Shown piece by piece: positions 1 to 8,183 of a stretch of DNA of 64,000 bases. This DNA is from CAG-1138 sp964495385 (GTDB lineage: Bacteria; Bacillota; Clostridia; Christensenellales; CAG-917), in assembly GCA_964495385.1 (NCBI GenBank), contig CAZBVO010000003.1, positions 27,995 to 91,994 of the forward strand, written 5' to 3'. The translations under genes and the position numbers were made by a program. The notes under the pieces are model-generated. The model was not told the DNA's origin and did not search any database. It saw nothing but the letters and a program-made list of their open reading frames with translations. Numbering within the stretch: position 1 is the first letter of the stretch; the number at the start of each line of letters is the position of its first letter.

Positions 1-538
1 ATGGATAAATTATCCTAAAAAAGCGGACGAAAAACTGCTGTACATAAATCCGGGCATGGCTTTCGGCACGGGCGAACACGAAACTACGCATATGTGTTTG
101 GACCTCATTGCCAAATGCAACCCTGAGGGCAAGACGGTGGTTGATGTCGGCACGGGAAGCGGAATTTTGGGCATTGCGGCCATTTTGCTCGGCGCGAAAA
201 ACGCATATATGTGCGATATCGATGCCGATGCCATTCAGACGGCCGTCGAAAATGCCGAACTTAACGGCGTGGCCGACAAAACCGAAATAGAAGTGGCAAA
301 CCTTTTGGACAAGTCCGACGTCATGGCAGACATAATGCTGGCAAACATAACGGCAGACGTTTTGATTTATTTGTCCGCAGGGGCGGCACGCTACGTCAAA
401 AAGGGTGGCAAACTGATTTTGTCGGGTATAATCAACGAGCGTTTTTTGGAGGTCGAGGATGCTTACCTTAAGGCCGGTTTTGTCGAACTCGAAAAACGAA
501 ACATGGGCGAATGGAACGCAATTTTGTTTGAAAAATAA
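1..538 (+). CDS. prmA: Ribosomal protein L11 methyltransferase, 5' truncated by window edge
   Basis: Methylates ribosomal protein L11 using S-adenosylmethionine. Only the C-terminal catalytic part is present: the frame is open from base 2 and encodes 178 residues, against about 300 for the family, so the true start lies outside the window and the ATG at 56 is internal. The family stretch FGTGEHETT lies near the start of the fragment, followed by the SAM-binding motif VDVGTGSG and ANITADVL, which sits where PrmA has its catalytic loop. The stop overlaps the rsmE start by one base, which indicates translational coupling. Confidence 0.95.
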   Translation, partial: WINYPKKADEKLLYINPGMAFGTGEHETTHMCLDLIAKCNPEGKTVVDVGTGSGILGIAAILLGAKNAYMCDIDADAIQTAVENAELNGVADKTEIEVANLLDKSDVMADIMLANITADVLIYLSAGAARYVKKGGKLILSGIINERFLEVEDAYLKAGFVELEKRNMGEWNAILFEK

Positions 539-1263
539 TGGAATTACGCAGATTTTTTGTAAATAACAACGATTTTGACGGCGAAAACGTAACGGTCAGA
601 GGCGAAGAGTTTTTGCACGCCGTTAAGGTTTTGCGCTATAAAGCAGGCTACAAAATCATCCTTTCGACGGGCGACGGCTGGGATTATATGGCCGAAATCA
701 CCTCTGTCGAAAAGGATTGTTTTACGGCAAAAGTGACCGCCAAAACGCAAAACAGGGGCATGCCTACGCACGCCGTAACGCTGTTTCAGGCGTCGCTTAA
801 GGGCGGCAAAAACGATTTTGTTGCGCAAAAAGCGGTGGAACTGGGCGCATCCGAAATCGTATTTTTCGATTCGGCAAACGTCACCGAAAAACGGGTTGCC
901 ACGACAAGGCTGGACAAGATAGCGTTGGAAGCGGCAAAACAGTGCCATCGGGCAAAAAAACCCGAAGTCAGGTCGGCAACTTTCGAGGAAGTGCTTCAAG
1001 CGGTTAGAGGCCGCAACGTTATCGTCGCGTACGAAGACGAAACCCAAACTTCGCTTTCGGACGGCTTGAAAAAGTTTAAGGACCAAACCGACGTTATGCT
1101 TATAGTGGGCAGCGAGGGCGGCTTTACCAAGGAAGAAATTTGCAAACTGTCCGCCGCGGGAGCGGTTGTCGTAAGCCTCGGGAAAAGAATTCTCAGGGCC
1201 GAAACCGCCGCTGTGGCTTTGCTTGCCGTGACGATGTACGAACTTGGAGAAATGAACGCATGA
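538..1263 (+). CDS. rsmE: 16S rRNA (uracil-1498-N3)-methyltransferase
   Basis: SPOUT-class methyltransferase that modifies U1498 of 16S rRNA in the decoding region. 241 residues, normal for the family. The C-terminal knot signatures are visible: LIVGSEGGF near residue 185 and LGKRILRAETA near residue 215, which form the SAM site. The N-terminal half is the RNA-binding PUA-like part. It overlaps prmA by one base and mtaB by four (ATGA), so all three are probably one transcript, an order common in Clostridia. Confidence 0.95.
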   Translation: MELRRFFVNNNDFDGENVTVRGEEFLHAVKVLRYKAGYKIILSTGDGWDYMAEITSVEKDCFTAKVTAKTQNRGMPTHAVTLFQASLKGGKNDFVAQKAVELGASEIVFFDSANVTEKRVATTRLDKIALEAAKQCHRAKKPEVRSATFEEVLQAVRGRNVIVAYEDETQTSLSDGLKKFKDQTDVMLIVGSEGGFTKEEICKLSAAGAVVVSLGKRILRAETAAVALLAVTMYELGEMNA

Positions 1264-2483
1264 AAGTTGTGGTTTTCAGCCTTGGTTGCAAGGTGAATCA
1301 ATATGAAAGCGACTCGCTTTTGGCTCGCTTTAAGGAGCAAGGCTTCGAGGTTTCGGAAAAACTCGAACGGGCAGACGTTTACGTTTTAAACACTTGCGCC
1401 GTTACTTCCGAGGCGGAAAAAAAGAGCAGACAAGCGGTTGCAAGAGTGAAAAAGTTTAATCCCGAAGCAAAAATATTCGTTATCGGGTGCGCAAGTCAAA
1501 ACAATTTTTCGCAGTTTGAAAAAGACGGCGTCGTTTACGTCGGGGGAAATGCCGACAAACTTGCCGTAACCAATCTTTCCGAGTGCGGTTTCGGAACCAA
1601 AGAACTGCCCAAAACTTACGAGGAGCTGGGCGGAGCGGAAAGTCCGCGCACCAGAAGCTATATCAAAATTCAGGACGGTTGCAACAATTTTTGTTCATAT
1701 TGTCTGATCCCGTACGTCAGGGGCAGAAGCCGCTCGAGAAGTTTAGAGTCGGCAGTTGCCGAAATACGCAAAACCGCCTTAACTTCAAAGGAATTGGTTT
1801 TGACGGGCATAAATCTTTCGGCCTACGGCAAAGATATCGGCACGTCGCTGGTTGAACTCGTGAAAGCAATTTCCGACGTGGACGTCAGAATAAGGCTGGG
1901 CTCGCTGGAAGCGGGAGTCATAACCGACGAACTTTTGACCGCTTTGTCGGGTTTGAAACGGTTTTGCCCGCAATTTCACCTCAGTTTGCAGTCGGGCGAC
2001 GACGGCATTTTGAAAAAAATGAACCGCCGCTATACCACCGACGAATTTTATCGCAAAACCTTGCTGATAAAAAAATATTTCCCGGACGCTTCTTTGACAA
2101 CCGACGTCATCACGGCATTTCCGACCGAAACCGACGAGCAACATAAAAACACCTTGGCTTTTATCGAAAAAACCGGCTTTTCGGACATACACGTTTTTTG
2201 TTACAGCAGGCGAGAGGGCACGGTTGCGGCAAAATTGCCTTTGGTTGCGAGCGACGTTGCTTCGGCAAGAGAAAAGGATTTGTTGGAACTTAAATCAAAA
2301 CTTCGCATCGCTTATGCAAAACGCTTTATCGGGCGACCTGTTGAGGTTTTGTTCGAGGACAGCGAAAACGGCTACAGCGTCGGCTACACCCCGACTTACG
2401 TTAAGGTGTACGCAGAGGGCGAAATTCACGACGTAATAAAAACAGTGGTCCCGACCGAACTTGTCGGCGACGTACTTAAATAA
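1260..2483 (+). CDS. mtaB: tRNA t6A37 methylthiotransferase MtaB
   Basis: Radical-SAM enzyme that adds a methylthio group to t6A at tRNA position 37. With the start at 1260 (ATGA overlap with rsmE) it has 407 residues. A longer frame upstream is only read-through of rsmE. The N-terminal UPF0004 domain holds cluster cysteines C10, C46 and C77. The radical-SAM motif CxxxCxxC is C141, C145, C148. The last 60 residues form a TRAM RNA-binding domain. Its substrate base t6A is made by the TsaB and TsaE proteins encoded further along in this window. Confidence 0.93.
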   Translation: MKVVVFSLGCKVNQYESDSLLARFKEQGFEVSEKLERADVYVLNTCAVTSEAEKKSRQAVARVKKFNPEAKIFVIGCASQNNFSQFEKDGVVYVGGNADKLAVTNLSECGFGTKELPKTYEELGGAESPRTRSYIKIQDGCNNFCSYCLIPYVRGRSRSRSLESAVAEIRKTALTSKELVLTGINLSAYGKDIGTSLVELVKAISDVDVRIRLGSLEAGVITDELLTALSGLKRFCPQFHLSLQSGDDGILKKMNRRYTTDEFYRKTLLIKKYFPDASLTTDVITAFPTETDEQHKNTLAFIEKTGFSDIHVFCYSRREGTVAAKLPLVASDVASAREKDLLELKSKLRIAYAKRFIGRPVEVLFEDSENGYSVGYTPTYVKVYAEGEIHDVIKTVVPTELVGDVLK

Positions 2484-2494
2484 GGAGATAAACC

Positions 2495-2830
2495 ATGTGC
2501 GTATTTTGTAAAATCGTGTCGGGCGAAATCCCGTCGACAAAAGTTTTTGAAAACGACGACGCTATTGTCATAAAGGATTTGAATCCGCAGGCAAAAGTGC
2601 ATTTTCTGTTGATTCCCAAGGAGCATTTTGCCGATTTAACCCAAATGAACGACTCTCAGGCTCAAGCTCTCGGAAGAAGTTTGAAGGTTGTGGGCGAGAC
2701 GGCCGACAAGTGGGGACTGGAAAACGGCTTTAGGGTGGTTTCCAACAAAGGCGAGGACGGATGTCAGAGCGTGGGGCATTTGCATTTTCATATTCTCGGC
2801 GGCGAAAAACTGTCGGAAAAAATGTGCTAA
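2495..2830 (+). CDS. hinT: HIT-family nucleotide hydrolase (HinT-like)
   Basis: Purine nucleoside phosphoramidase-type HIT protein, 111 residues, normal length. The histidine triad is HLHFH at residues 95-99, with the usual LGG after it. The N-terminal CVFCKIVSGEIPS is typical of bacterial HinT. An AAGGAG site lies ahead of the ATG. It follows mtaB by 11 bases and is probably the last gene of that transcript, since a new promoter for rpsU begins 25 bases later. Confidence 0.92.
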   Translation: MCVFCKIVSGEIPSTKVFENDDAIVIKDLNPQAKVHFLLIPKEHFADLTQMNDSQAQALGRSLKVVGETADKWGLENGFRVVSNKGEDGCQSVGHLHFHILGGEKLSEKMC

Positions 2831-2854
2831 ATCGCTTTACGGCTGCAAAATCGC

Positions 2855-2882
2855 TTGACAAAAGCGGCAAAATAACTATAAT
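2855..2882 (+). promoter_or_regulatory. Sigma-A promoter of rpsU
   Basis: TTGACA at 2855-2860 and TATAAT at 2877-2882, spacer 16. Both boxes match consensus. It is positioned 38 bases ahead of rpsU. Confidence 0.85.
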
Positions 2883-2919
2883 GAATGTGTAAATCTTTTA
2901 AAAAAGGCGGTGAGAAAGA

Positions 2920-3099
2920 ATGTCTACAATCAAAGTCGGTGAAAACGAATCTTTGGATAGCGCGATCCGTCGCTTTAAAAGAAAGTGCGCTCGTGATGGT
3001 ATCATCGGTGATTTGCGCAAACGCGAAGCTTACGAAAAACCAAGCGTAAAACGCAAAAAGAAAGCCGAAGCTGCTCGTAAACGCGCTTACAAGGCTTAA
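2920..3099 (+). CDS. rpsU: 30S ribosomal protein S21
   Basis: Small-subunit ribosomal protein of 59 residues. The sequence starts MSTIKVGENESLDSAIRRF, contains RDGIIGDLRKREAYEKPS and ends in a lysine/arginine-rich tail, all typical of S21. A Shine-Dalgarno site (AGGCGGTGAG) precedes the ATG. It has its own strong promoter and a terminator directly behind, so it appears monocistronic. Confidence 0.95.
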   Translation: MSTIKVGENESLDSAIRRFKRKCARDGIIGDLRKREAYEKPSVKRKKKAEAARKRAYKA

Positions 3100-3107
3100 A
3101 ATCGCTG

Positions 3108-3138
3108 TGCCACTCTCAAACGAGTGGCATATTTTTTT
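3108..3138 (+). terminator. Rho-independent terminator after rpsU
   Basis: Perfect 8-bp stem TGCCACTC / GAGTGGCA with a 6-base loop, followed by TATTTTTTT. It lies 9 bases after the rpsU stop and 11 bases before nth. Confidence 0.85.
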
Positions 3139-3148
3139 GAGGTGACAA

Positions 3149-3778
3149 ATGAATTACCGAAACTATCTTTTGCGCCTCGACCAAATGTTTCCGGATGCCC
3201 GCTGCGAAATCAATCACGGTGACGCTTTTCAGCTTTTGGTGGGGGTTATTTTGTCCGCACAGTGCACGGACAAACGAGTCAACGCAATAACCGAAACGCT
3301 GTTTAAAAAATTTAAAACCGCATCTGATTTCGCCGCACTCGAACCCGAGGAGCTCGAGCCGTACATTTACTCGGCAGGGTTTTACCGAAACAAGGCAAAA
3401 AGCATAGTTATGGCGGCTCGCAGCGTAGTCAACGACTTCGGGGGCAGGGTTCCCGACAACGTGGCCGACCTCAAAAAATTGGCGGGCGTCGGGCAAAAAA
3501 CCGCAAACGTCGTTTATGCCGAGGCCTTCGGCGGCAATGCCATAGCCGTCGATACGCACGTTTTCAGGGTGTCCAACAGGCTGGGCATCGCAAATTCGGC
3601 GACTCCTGAAAAAACCGAGGAGGATTTGAAAGCCTTTTTCCCCGAAAACGTTTGGACTAAAGTCCATCATCAATTGATTTTTTTGGGACGGTATTGCTGC
3701 AAAAGCCAAAAGCCCGATTGCGGCAGTTGCAAAATGAGCGATATTTGCAAACACTATAAGCAAAACACAACGAGGTAG
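3149..3778 (+). CDS. nth: Endonuclease III
   Basis: Bifunctional DNA glycosylase/AP lyase for oxidised pyrimidines in base excision repair. 209 residues, normal. The helix-hairpin-helix LAGVGQKTA is at 111-119 with catalytic Lys117. The catalytic Asp is D135 in VDTHV. The [4Fe-4S] loop C184-x6-C191-x2-C194-x5-C200 is complete, so the enzyme looks functional. AGGTG lies 7 bases before the ATG. Three bases separate it from obgE. Confidence 0.95.
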   Translation: MNYRNYLLRLDQMFPDARCEINHGDAFQLLVGVILSAQCTDKRVNAITETLFKKFKTASDFAALEPEELEPYIYSAGFYRNKAKSIVMAARSVVNDFGGRVPDNVADLKKLAGVGQKTANVVYAEAFGGNAIAVDTHVFRVSNRLGIANSATPEKTEEDLKAFFPENVWTKVHHQLIFLGRYCCKSQKPDCGSCKMSDICKHYKQNTTR

Positions 3779-3781
3779 ATT

Positions 3782-5050
3782 ATGTTTTTGGACAAGGTAA
3801 CCATATATGTAAAAGGAGGCAACGGCGGCGACGGCGTGGTCAGTTTTCACCGTGAAAAATTTGTTCAGGCCGGCGGCCCGGACGGCGGCGACGGCGGCAA
3901 CGGCGGCAGCATAGTGCTGGTTGCGGACAGAGGCCTCAATACGCTTATAGATTTCAAATTCAAAAAGCATTTCAGGGCGGCCGACGGTATGCCGGGCGCA
4001 GGCAAAAACTGCTCGGGAAAGAGCGGTGAAAATTTGGTGATCAAAGTTCCTGTCGGGACGGTGGTAAAAGATTTCGACTCGGGAAGCATTGTTGCCGATT
4101 TCGTTCGCGACGGACAAACGAAGGTGCTTCTTAAAGGCGGTCGCGGCGGAAAAGGGAACGCAAGGTTCGCAACTCCGACACGTCGCACCCCGAGTTTTTC
4201 GCAACGGGGCAACAAAACCGAGGAACACAAAATCGTTTTGGAACTTAAAACCATTGCCGACGTCGGCTTAGTTGGGTTCCCTAACGTCGGAAAAAGCACG
4301 CTTTTGTCCGTTTTGACTTCGGCAAAACCGAAAATCGCAAACTATCATTTCACGACGCTGTCACCGAATCTCGGCGTAGTGAAATATTACGACAACAGCT
4401 TTGTTATAGCCGACATCCCGGGGCTTATCGAGGGTGCGGCCGACGGAGCAGGACTGGGGCACGACTTTTTGAGGCACATCGAACGAGTAAGGCTTATCGT
4501 TCACGTTGTGGATTTGAGCGGCATCGAGGACAGAGATCCTGTTTTGGATTACGAAAAGATAAACGCCGAATTGGATGCTTATTCCATAAAGCTTGCCGGA
4601 CTTAAACAAATAGTGGTTGCCAACAAGTGCGACCTTTTGGGCGATCTGGCCGACGAGGCTTTGGACGATTTTGAACGCCGAACGGGCATACGACCTATAA
4701 AAATGTCTGCAATAATGCAAGACGGCATAAAAGTTTTGCTCGACGAGGTTTGGAACACCCTAAAAGACATCCCGGAAAGCGAGCCGTTTGACGTCGACGA
4801 AGATTTTGAATTTGAAATCGTGGACAACCAAAGCTACGAAATCGACAGAATGGACGACGGCACCTTTGTCGTTTCGGGCGGCTTTATCGATATGCTGGCC
4901 AAAAACGTGGTTATTTCGGATATCGACAGCAACCGCTACTTCCAAAAAATGCTTATCGAAAGGGGAGTTATCGACGACCTTAGAAAGCACGGCGCAAAAG
5001 AGGGCGACGTGGTTGAGATAGGCGACATCGAATTTGAATTTATCGACTAA
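3782..5050 (+). CDS. obgE: GTPase ObgE/CgtA
   Basis: Essential ribosome-assembly GTPase. The N-terminal Obg fold is glycine-rich (GGNGGDG, GGPDGGDGGNGGS). The G domain has the P-loop GFPNVGKST at 165-173, switch motif DIPGLIEGA and NKCD. The C-terminal OCT domain ends at 422. Length and domain order are normal. It is usually found near ribosomal or yhbY genes, as here. Confidence 0.96.
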   Translation: MFLDKVTIYVKGGNGGDGVVSFHREKFVQAGGPDGGDGGNGGSIVLVADRGLNTLIDFKFKKHFRAADGMPGAGKNCSGKSGENLVIKVPVGTVVKDFDSGSIVADFVRDGQTKVLLKGGRGGKGNARFATPTRRTPSFSQRGNKTEEHKIVLELKTIADVGLVGFPNVGKSTLLSVLTSAKPKIANYHFTTLSPNLGVVKYYDNSFVIADIPGLIEGAADGAGLGHDFLRHIERVRLIVHVVDLSGIEDRDPVLDYEKINAELDAYSIKLAGLKQIVVANKCDLLGDLADEALDDFERRTGIRPIKMSAIMQDGIKVLLDEVWNTLKDIPESEPFDVDEDFEFEIVDNQSYEIDRMDDGTFVVSGGFIDMLAKNVVISDIDSNRYFQKMLIERGVIDDLRKHGAKEGDVVEIGDIEFEFID

Positions 5051-5062
5051 GGAGAAAAGTTT

Positions 5063-5353
5063 ATGTTGACAAGCAAACAACGCACCGTTTTAAAGGCAAA
5101 GGCAAGCGTCGTCGACCCCGTGTTTCAAATCGGAAAAAACGGCGTGACCGACACCGTTTTGGAAGAAATCGACAATGCGCTCAGGGCAAGGGAACTTATA
5201 AAGGTTAAGGTGCTTAAAAACTGTGATTACACGGCAAAAGACATCATCGCCGCAGTCGCCGAAGAAGTAGGTGCCGAACCCGTGCAGGCAATAGGAAACA
5301 TGATGGTTTTGTATCGCAAAAGCGACAAACAGGGCATCAAACACATTTTGTAA
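5063..5353 (+). CDS. yhbY: YhbY-family RNA-binding protein (CRM domain)
   Basis: 96-residue CRM-domain protein associated with pre-50S ribosomes. It starts MLTSKQRTVLKAKAS and holds the QIGKNGVTD loop, which corresponds to the GxxG RNA-binding loop of the family. AAGGAGA precedes the ATG. It follows obgE by 12 bases, and the shared ribosome-assembly theme supports one transcript. A terminator follows. Confidence 0.9.
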   Translation: MLTSKQRTVLKAKASVVDPVFQIGKNGVTDTVLEEIDNALRARELIKVKVLKNCDYTAKDIIAAVAEEVGAEPVQAIGNMMVLYRKSDKQGIKHIL

Positions 5354-5366
5354 AAACAAATTCAAA

Positions 5367-5391
5367 AACATCCCCGACGAGGGATGTTTTT
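5367..5391 (+). terminator. Terminator after the obgE-yhbY transcript
   Basis: Stem AACATCCC / GGGATGTT with a short loop followed by T residues, just after the yhbY stop. It ends the plus-strand transcript facing a minus-strand gene. Confidence 0.75.
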
Positions 5392-5417
5392 TGCTAAAAT
5401 GTCAAAAAGTATTATAA

Positions 5418-5441
5418 AAAAGCCGCTAATTCATAGCGGTT
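5418..5441 (-). terminator. Terminator of the minus-strand membrane-protein gene
   Basis: On the minus strand, ACCGCTA / TAGCGGCT with a 5-base loop followed by a run of T. It starts at the stop codon of the gene that ends at 5442. The hairpin also has T residues on the plus strand and may act in both directions. Confidence 0.7.
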
Positions 5442-6164
5442 TTATTGTTTTACGGCGCAAATTAAGGCCAAAACCAGCGACAGCGTGCCTATCAAGACGT
5501 AGTAAGTTTTGACGGGCGAAACCAAACTTATAAGCGTCAGCATTATGCCGGAAGTAAGATAGTAGCGCACGTTTTGTTTTGAAAAAGCAAGGTCCACAAC
5601 TTCCCTCGGCGAAATTTTTGACGGTGTTTTTTCAAATTGCGGAATAGGCAACAGGTTTTCTTTTTGCAGTTTTTTGTACAGTTCTTTGCTTTTTACAAAG
5701 TCGATTTTTATGCCCAACGATTCTTTTAGGGCATAGCATTTCCGGTCGACGTCTCGGCAAAGAACCGTTACGTTTTTCAGTCCTTTGTCGGTTGCCGTCC
5801 GATAGGCGGAGCATACGTCTTCGAGGCCGCACGGCGAAAATTTGTAGGCCGACCAGACGAGTGTGTCGCCGCATACGAAACAGCGTCCCCCTTCGGTTTC
5901 GGCCGCCTCGGGGAAGGTTGCCTTAAAAAGCGACAGGGCATATTCGCCGCCCAAAACCGATATTTGAAATTCCAACTTCCGTCTGCCGCAAGTGCTTTTT
6001 CGGGAGGTTTTTTTGACTATTCGCAAAATGACGATAAAGGTCAAAAAGGCCGCAGCCGTAAATGCTACCGCACTTTCGAATCGGTCAAAAAGATAGATGC
6101 TCCACACAAACAGCAGTGCAAGCACCGCCAGCCTAAGGGCCACAAAATCGATAATCCTGCTCAT
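5442..6164 (-). CDS. Membrane-anchored protein with a possible nuclease-like domain
   Basis: 240 residues from the ATG at 6164. The frame is open further upstream, but that part runs antisense through nadD and is probably not coding. Two hydrophobic segments lie near residues 5-25 and 33-50, and two more form the C-terminus (about 204-238). The central soluble part (about 70-165) ends in a beta-alpha-beta pattern (YKFSPCGLEDVCSAYR, NVTVLC, GIKIDF) that resembles the tail of Mrr-type restriction-endonuclease folds. Catalytic residues are not obvious, so that link is tentative. It is divergent from nadD. Function unknown. Confidence 0.6.
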   Translation of the reverse strand: MSRIIDFVALRLAVLALLFVWSIYLFDRFESAVAFTAAAFLTFIVILRIVKKTSRKSTCGRRKLEFQISVLGGEYALSLFKATFPEAAETEGGRCFVCGDTLVWSAYKFSPCGLEDVCSAYRTATDKGLKNVTVLCRDVDRKCYALKESLGIKIDFVKSKELYKKLQKENLLPIPQFEKTPSKISPREVVDLAFSKQNVRYYLTSGIMLTLISLVSPVKTYYVLIGTLSLVLALICAVKQ

Positions 6165-6225
6165 ACACTCATTATCGACTGCGCAAATCTTTTTAAACGG
6201 ATGCGAGGAATATTTTTTCAAACTG

Positions 6226-6254
6226 TTGAAAAGTTTTTTGTTTTGTGCTATGCT
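6226..6254 (+). promoter_or_regulatory. Promoter of nadD-yqeK placed for a leaderless mRNA
   Basis: TTGAAA at 6226-6231, spacer 17, TATGCT at 6249-6254. The expected transcription start is at or next to the ATG at 6261, and no Shine-Dalgarno site is visible between the -10 box and the ATG. Confidence 0.6.
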
Positions 6255-6260
6255 TATATT

Positions 6261-7376
6261 ATGAAAACGATTATTTTCGGCGGGGCTTTCGACCCCGTCC
6301 ATTCCGAACACGTTTCGTTGGCAAAGGCGGCCGTCGAAACTTTGGGGGCGGACAGGCTGGTATTGGTGCCGACGTTTGCTCCGGGGCATAAATCGGCGCC
6401 CGAGGCGAGTTTTTCGGACAGGGTTGAAATGCTGAAACTTGCTTTTTCCGATTTTCCCGTCGAGACGGCGGTTTCGGACGTCGAGTACCAAAGCGGTACG
6501 ACAAACTATGCTTGCGAAGTCATCCCTAAGCTTAAAAAGCTTTACGGCGATTGCCTGTATCTTGTCGGCGGCGACAGTTTGGAACATTTTGACAGTTGGA
6601 AAAATCCTGCCGATATTTTAAACGAAACCACGTTGGTGGCCGACGGTCGGGAAGGGTTCGGGCCCGTGCAGGCGTCTGCGGACCATATATTCCGAAAATA
6701 CGGCAAAAAGGTGATTGTTTTGGATCACGTCGGCAAAAAAGTTTCGTCGGGCGACGTTAGGGCAAGGCTGTATTTGGGCGATAAGCCCGATTGTTTAGAC
6801 GAAAGAGTTTATCGCTATATTTCAAACAACGGGGTTTACGGGCGCTATGACGCCATGATCGAAAAGCTTAAAGGCTATTTGACGGACGTGCGGTTTTATC
6901 ACTCCAAGTGCGTAGCACTTTTGGCGGTGCACTTAAATTCGAGGCACAACCTTAAACTTGATTTCGACAAGGTGTTTACCGCCGCCGTTTTGCACGATGC
7001 CGGCAAATACGTCAAAGGCAACATTGACAACTGTCCTGCGGATGCTTTGGGTACGCCCGTCGAGCATCAATTTGTGGGCGAATACGTCGCAAGGCACGAT
7101 TTCGGCATCACGGACGAAGAAGTTCTGTCGGCCATAGCATGCCACACTACCGGCAAACCGAACATGAGTTTGTTGGACAAATTGATTTATTCCGCCGACG
7201 TTGTGAGTTACGAACGCAACTATGACGGCGCAGTCGAACTGAGGGCGAAAATCTTTTCCGACTTCGAGGGCGGCTTCAGAAAAATACTTTACGAAAACTT
7301 GTTGCACGTTAAAAACAGCGGAAACCTTGTTTATCCGCTTACCGAACAGGCCGTGCGCTTTTATGAGGAGAATTGA
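6261..7376 (+). CDS. nadD: Fusion of nicotinate-nucleotide adenylyltransferase (NadD) and HD phosphohydrolase (YqeK)
   Basis: 371 residues; the start at 6261 gives MKTIIFGGAFDPVH. The NadD domain (about 1-190) makes deamido-NAD and shows the nucleotidyltransferase site GGAFDPVHSEH and the SSGDVRARL motif. The YqeK domain (about 195-371) is an HD metal phosphohydrolase with AVLHDAGKYV and later conserved histidines (HQFVG, CHTTG). YqeK enzymes cleave diadenosine tetraphosphate. In Bacillus these are adjacent genes; here they are one reading frame. A longer upstream frame overlaps the divergent gene and is rejected. Confidence 0.92.
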   Translation: MKTIIFGGAFDPVHSEHVSLAKAAVETLGADRLVLVPTFAPGHKSAPEASFSDRVEMLKLAFSDFPVETAVSDVEYQSGTTNYACEVIPKLKKLYGDCLYLVGGDSLEHFDSWKNPADILNETTLVADGREGFGPVQASADHIFRKYGKKVIVLDHVGKKVSSGDVRARLYLGDKPDCLDERVYRYISNNGVYGRYDAMIEKLKGYLTDVRFYHSKCVALLAVHLNSRHNLKLDFDKVFTAAVLHDAGKYVKGNIDNCPADALGTPVEHQFVGEYVARHDFGITDEEVLSAIACHTTGKPNMSLLDKLIYSADVVSYERNYDGAVELRAKIFSDFEGGFRKILYENLLHVKNSGNLVYPLTEQAVRFYEEN

Positions 7377-7378
7377 AT

Positions 7379-7726
7379 ATGGAAACACAACAACTTACAC
7401 AAAAAATTTGCGAAATTCTTGATTTCAAAAAGGCAGAGGACATCACCGTTTTGGACGTTGCCGAACTTACCGTGATTGCCGAAAATTTCGTTATCGCAAC
7501 CGGTCTTAACGTGCAACACGTCAATTCGTTGGCCGAAAATCTCGAGGACGAACTTGCAAAAATCGGCATCGAACCGATAAGAACCGAAGGTATGCGCGAA
7601 GGACGCTGGGCGGTTTTGGATTACGGTTCGGTTATCGTTCACGTTTTTAACGACGAAACCAGACTTTTGTATTCGCTGGACAAACTGTGGGGCAGGTCGG
7701 ATAACGTAACAAAATTCGGCGCTTAG
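7379..7726 (+). CDS. rsfS: Ribosome silencing factor RsfS
   Basis: DUF143 protein that binds uL14 and blocks subunit joining. 115 residues from the ATG at 7379, which has GAGGAG 8 bases upstream. A TTG two codons earlier overlaps the nadD stop and is less likely. Family features LDVAELTVIAENFVIATG and GRWAVLDYGSVIVHVF are present. It follows nadD-yqeK directly, the conserved nadD-yqeK-rsfS order of Bacillota. Confidence 0.93.
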   Translation: METQQLTQKICEILDFKKAEDITVLDVAELTVIAENFVIATGLNVQHVNSLAENLEDELAKIGIEPIRTEGMREGRWAVLDYGSVIVHVFNDETRLLYSLDKLWGRSDNVTKFGA

Positions 7727-7759
7727 AATAAAATCGGTTTTAACATAAAAAATAAGGGC

Positions 7760-8065
7760 ATGAAAAGCATTGTACTTTTTGTTGCCCTTTTTTGTTTTTT
7801 TGCGCCGTCTGCCGACGGCGAAATAGTGTTTGTTTTCGATGACGTTGCGGTGGTTGCCGTTTGCCCTAAGGAGCTGTTTACGCTGTCCGAGTGGCAAAAG
7901 CTTAAGGTGGAAGTTGCGGACAGATATCAAAAACTTTATCCCGAACTTAAAATTGTCGTAACCCGTGATTCCACTGTGTATTTCGGGCTTGTTTCGGCGA
8001 GGGAGCGAGGGGATGAGAGCTCTGCGTTGTTTTTTGCCCAAAAAGCCGAAAAAGCGGCAACATAG
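7760..8065 (+). CDS. Small secreted protein of unknown function
   Basis: 101 residues with a clear signal peptide (MKSIVLFVALFCFFAPSADG). The rest is a short mixed alpha/beta sequence (EWQKLKVEVADRYQKLYP, LKIVVTRDSTVYFGL). It loosely resembles YhcN/YlaJ-type spore proteins in layout, but I see no firm motif. AAGGG precedes the ATG. Its last 79 bases lie inside the left 197-bp repeat and are repeated intact at 14131-14209, so the phage insertion leaves this gene whole. Confidence 0.6.
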   Translation: MKSIVLFVALFCFFAPSADGEIVFVFDDVAVVAVCPKELFTLSEWQKLKVEVADRYQKLYPELKIVVTRDSTVYFGLVSARERGDESSALFFAQKAEKAAT

Positions 8066-8067
8066 TG

Positions 8068-8096
8068 TTGCAAACCTCATTCCTCCGTGCTATAAT
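8068..8096 (+). promoter_or_regulatory. Duplicated riboflavin-operon promoter facing the phage cargo genes
   Basis: TTGCAA 8068-8073, spacer 17, TATAAT 8091-8096 with an upstream TG (extended -10). Identical to the promoter of the RibU-TsaE operon. In the integrated phage it fires rightward through a cut riboswitch towards the three small genes. Confidence 0.8.
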
Positions 8097-8108
8097 TTAA
8101 TAAAGCAA

Positions 8109-8183
8109 AATACTTCGGGGGCAAGGTGTAAGTCCTTACCGGTGGTAACAGTCCACGAGCGCAAGCCGAGCGGGTGCAATTCC
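8109..8183 (+). promoter_or_regulatory. Truncated FMN riboswitch (5' part only)
   Basis: Matches the RFN element from its first helix through GGGTGCAATTCC, then stops where phage sequence begins. The 3' strand of the last hairpin, the conserved GACGGTAAAGTCCGG segment and the closing strand of helix P1 are missing, so it should not bind FMN. The complete version is at 14253-14360. Confidence 0.9.

Larger units (their letters stand above)
7987..8183 (+). repeat. Left 197-bp direct repeat flanking the prophage
   Basis: Identical base for base to 14131-14327 (offset 6144). It contains the 3' end of the small secreted-protein gene, a sigma-A promoter and the 5' part of an FMN riboswitch. The sequences diverge at 7986 on the left and at 8184 on the right. 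Confidence 0.97.

Noticed and set aside
56..538. prmA as a complete 160-residue gene
   Set aside because: The frame is open to the window edge and the ATG at 56 lies inside the conserved MAFGTG motif, so it is internal.
3116..4228. 370-residue minus-strand frame
   Set aside because: Antisense to nth and obgE, both certain genes.
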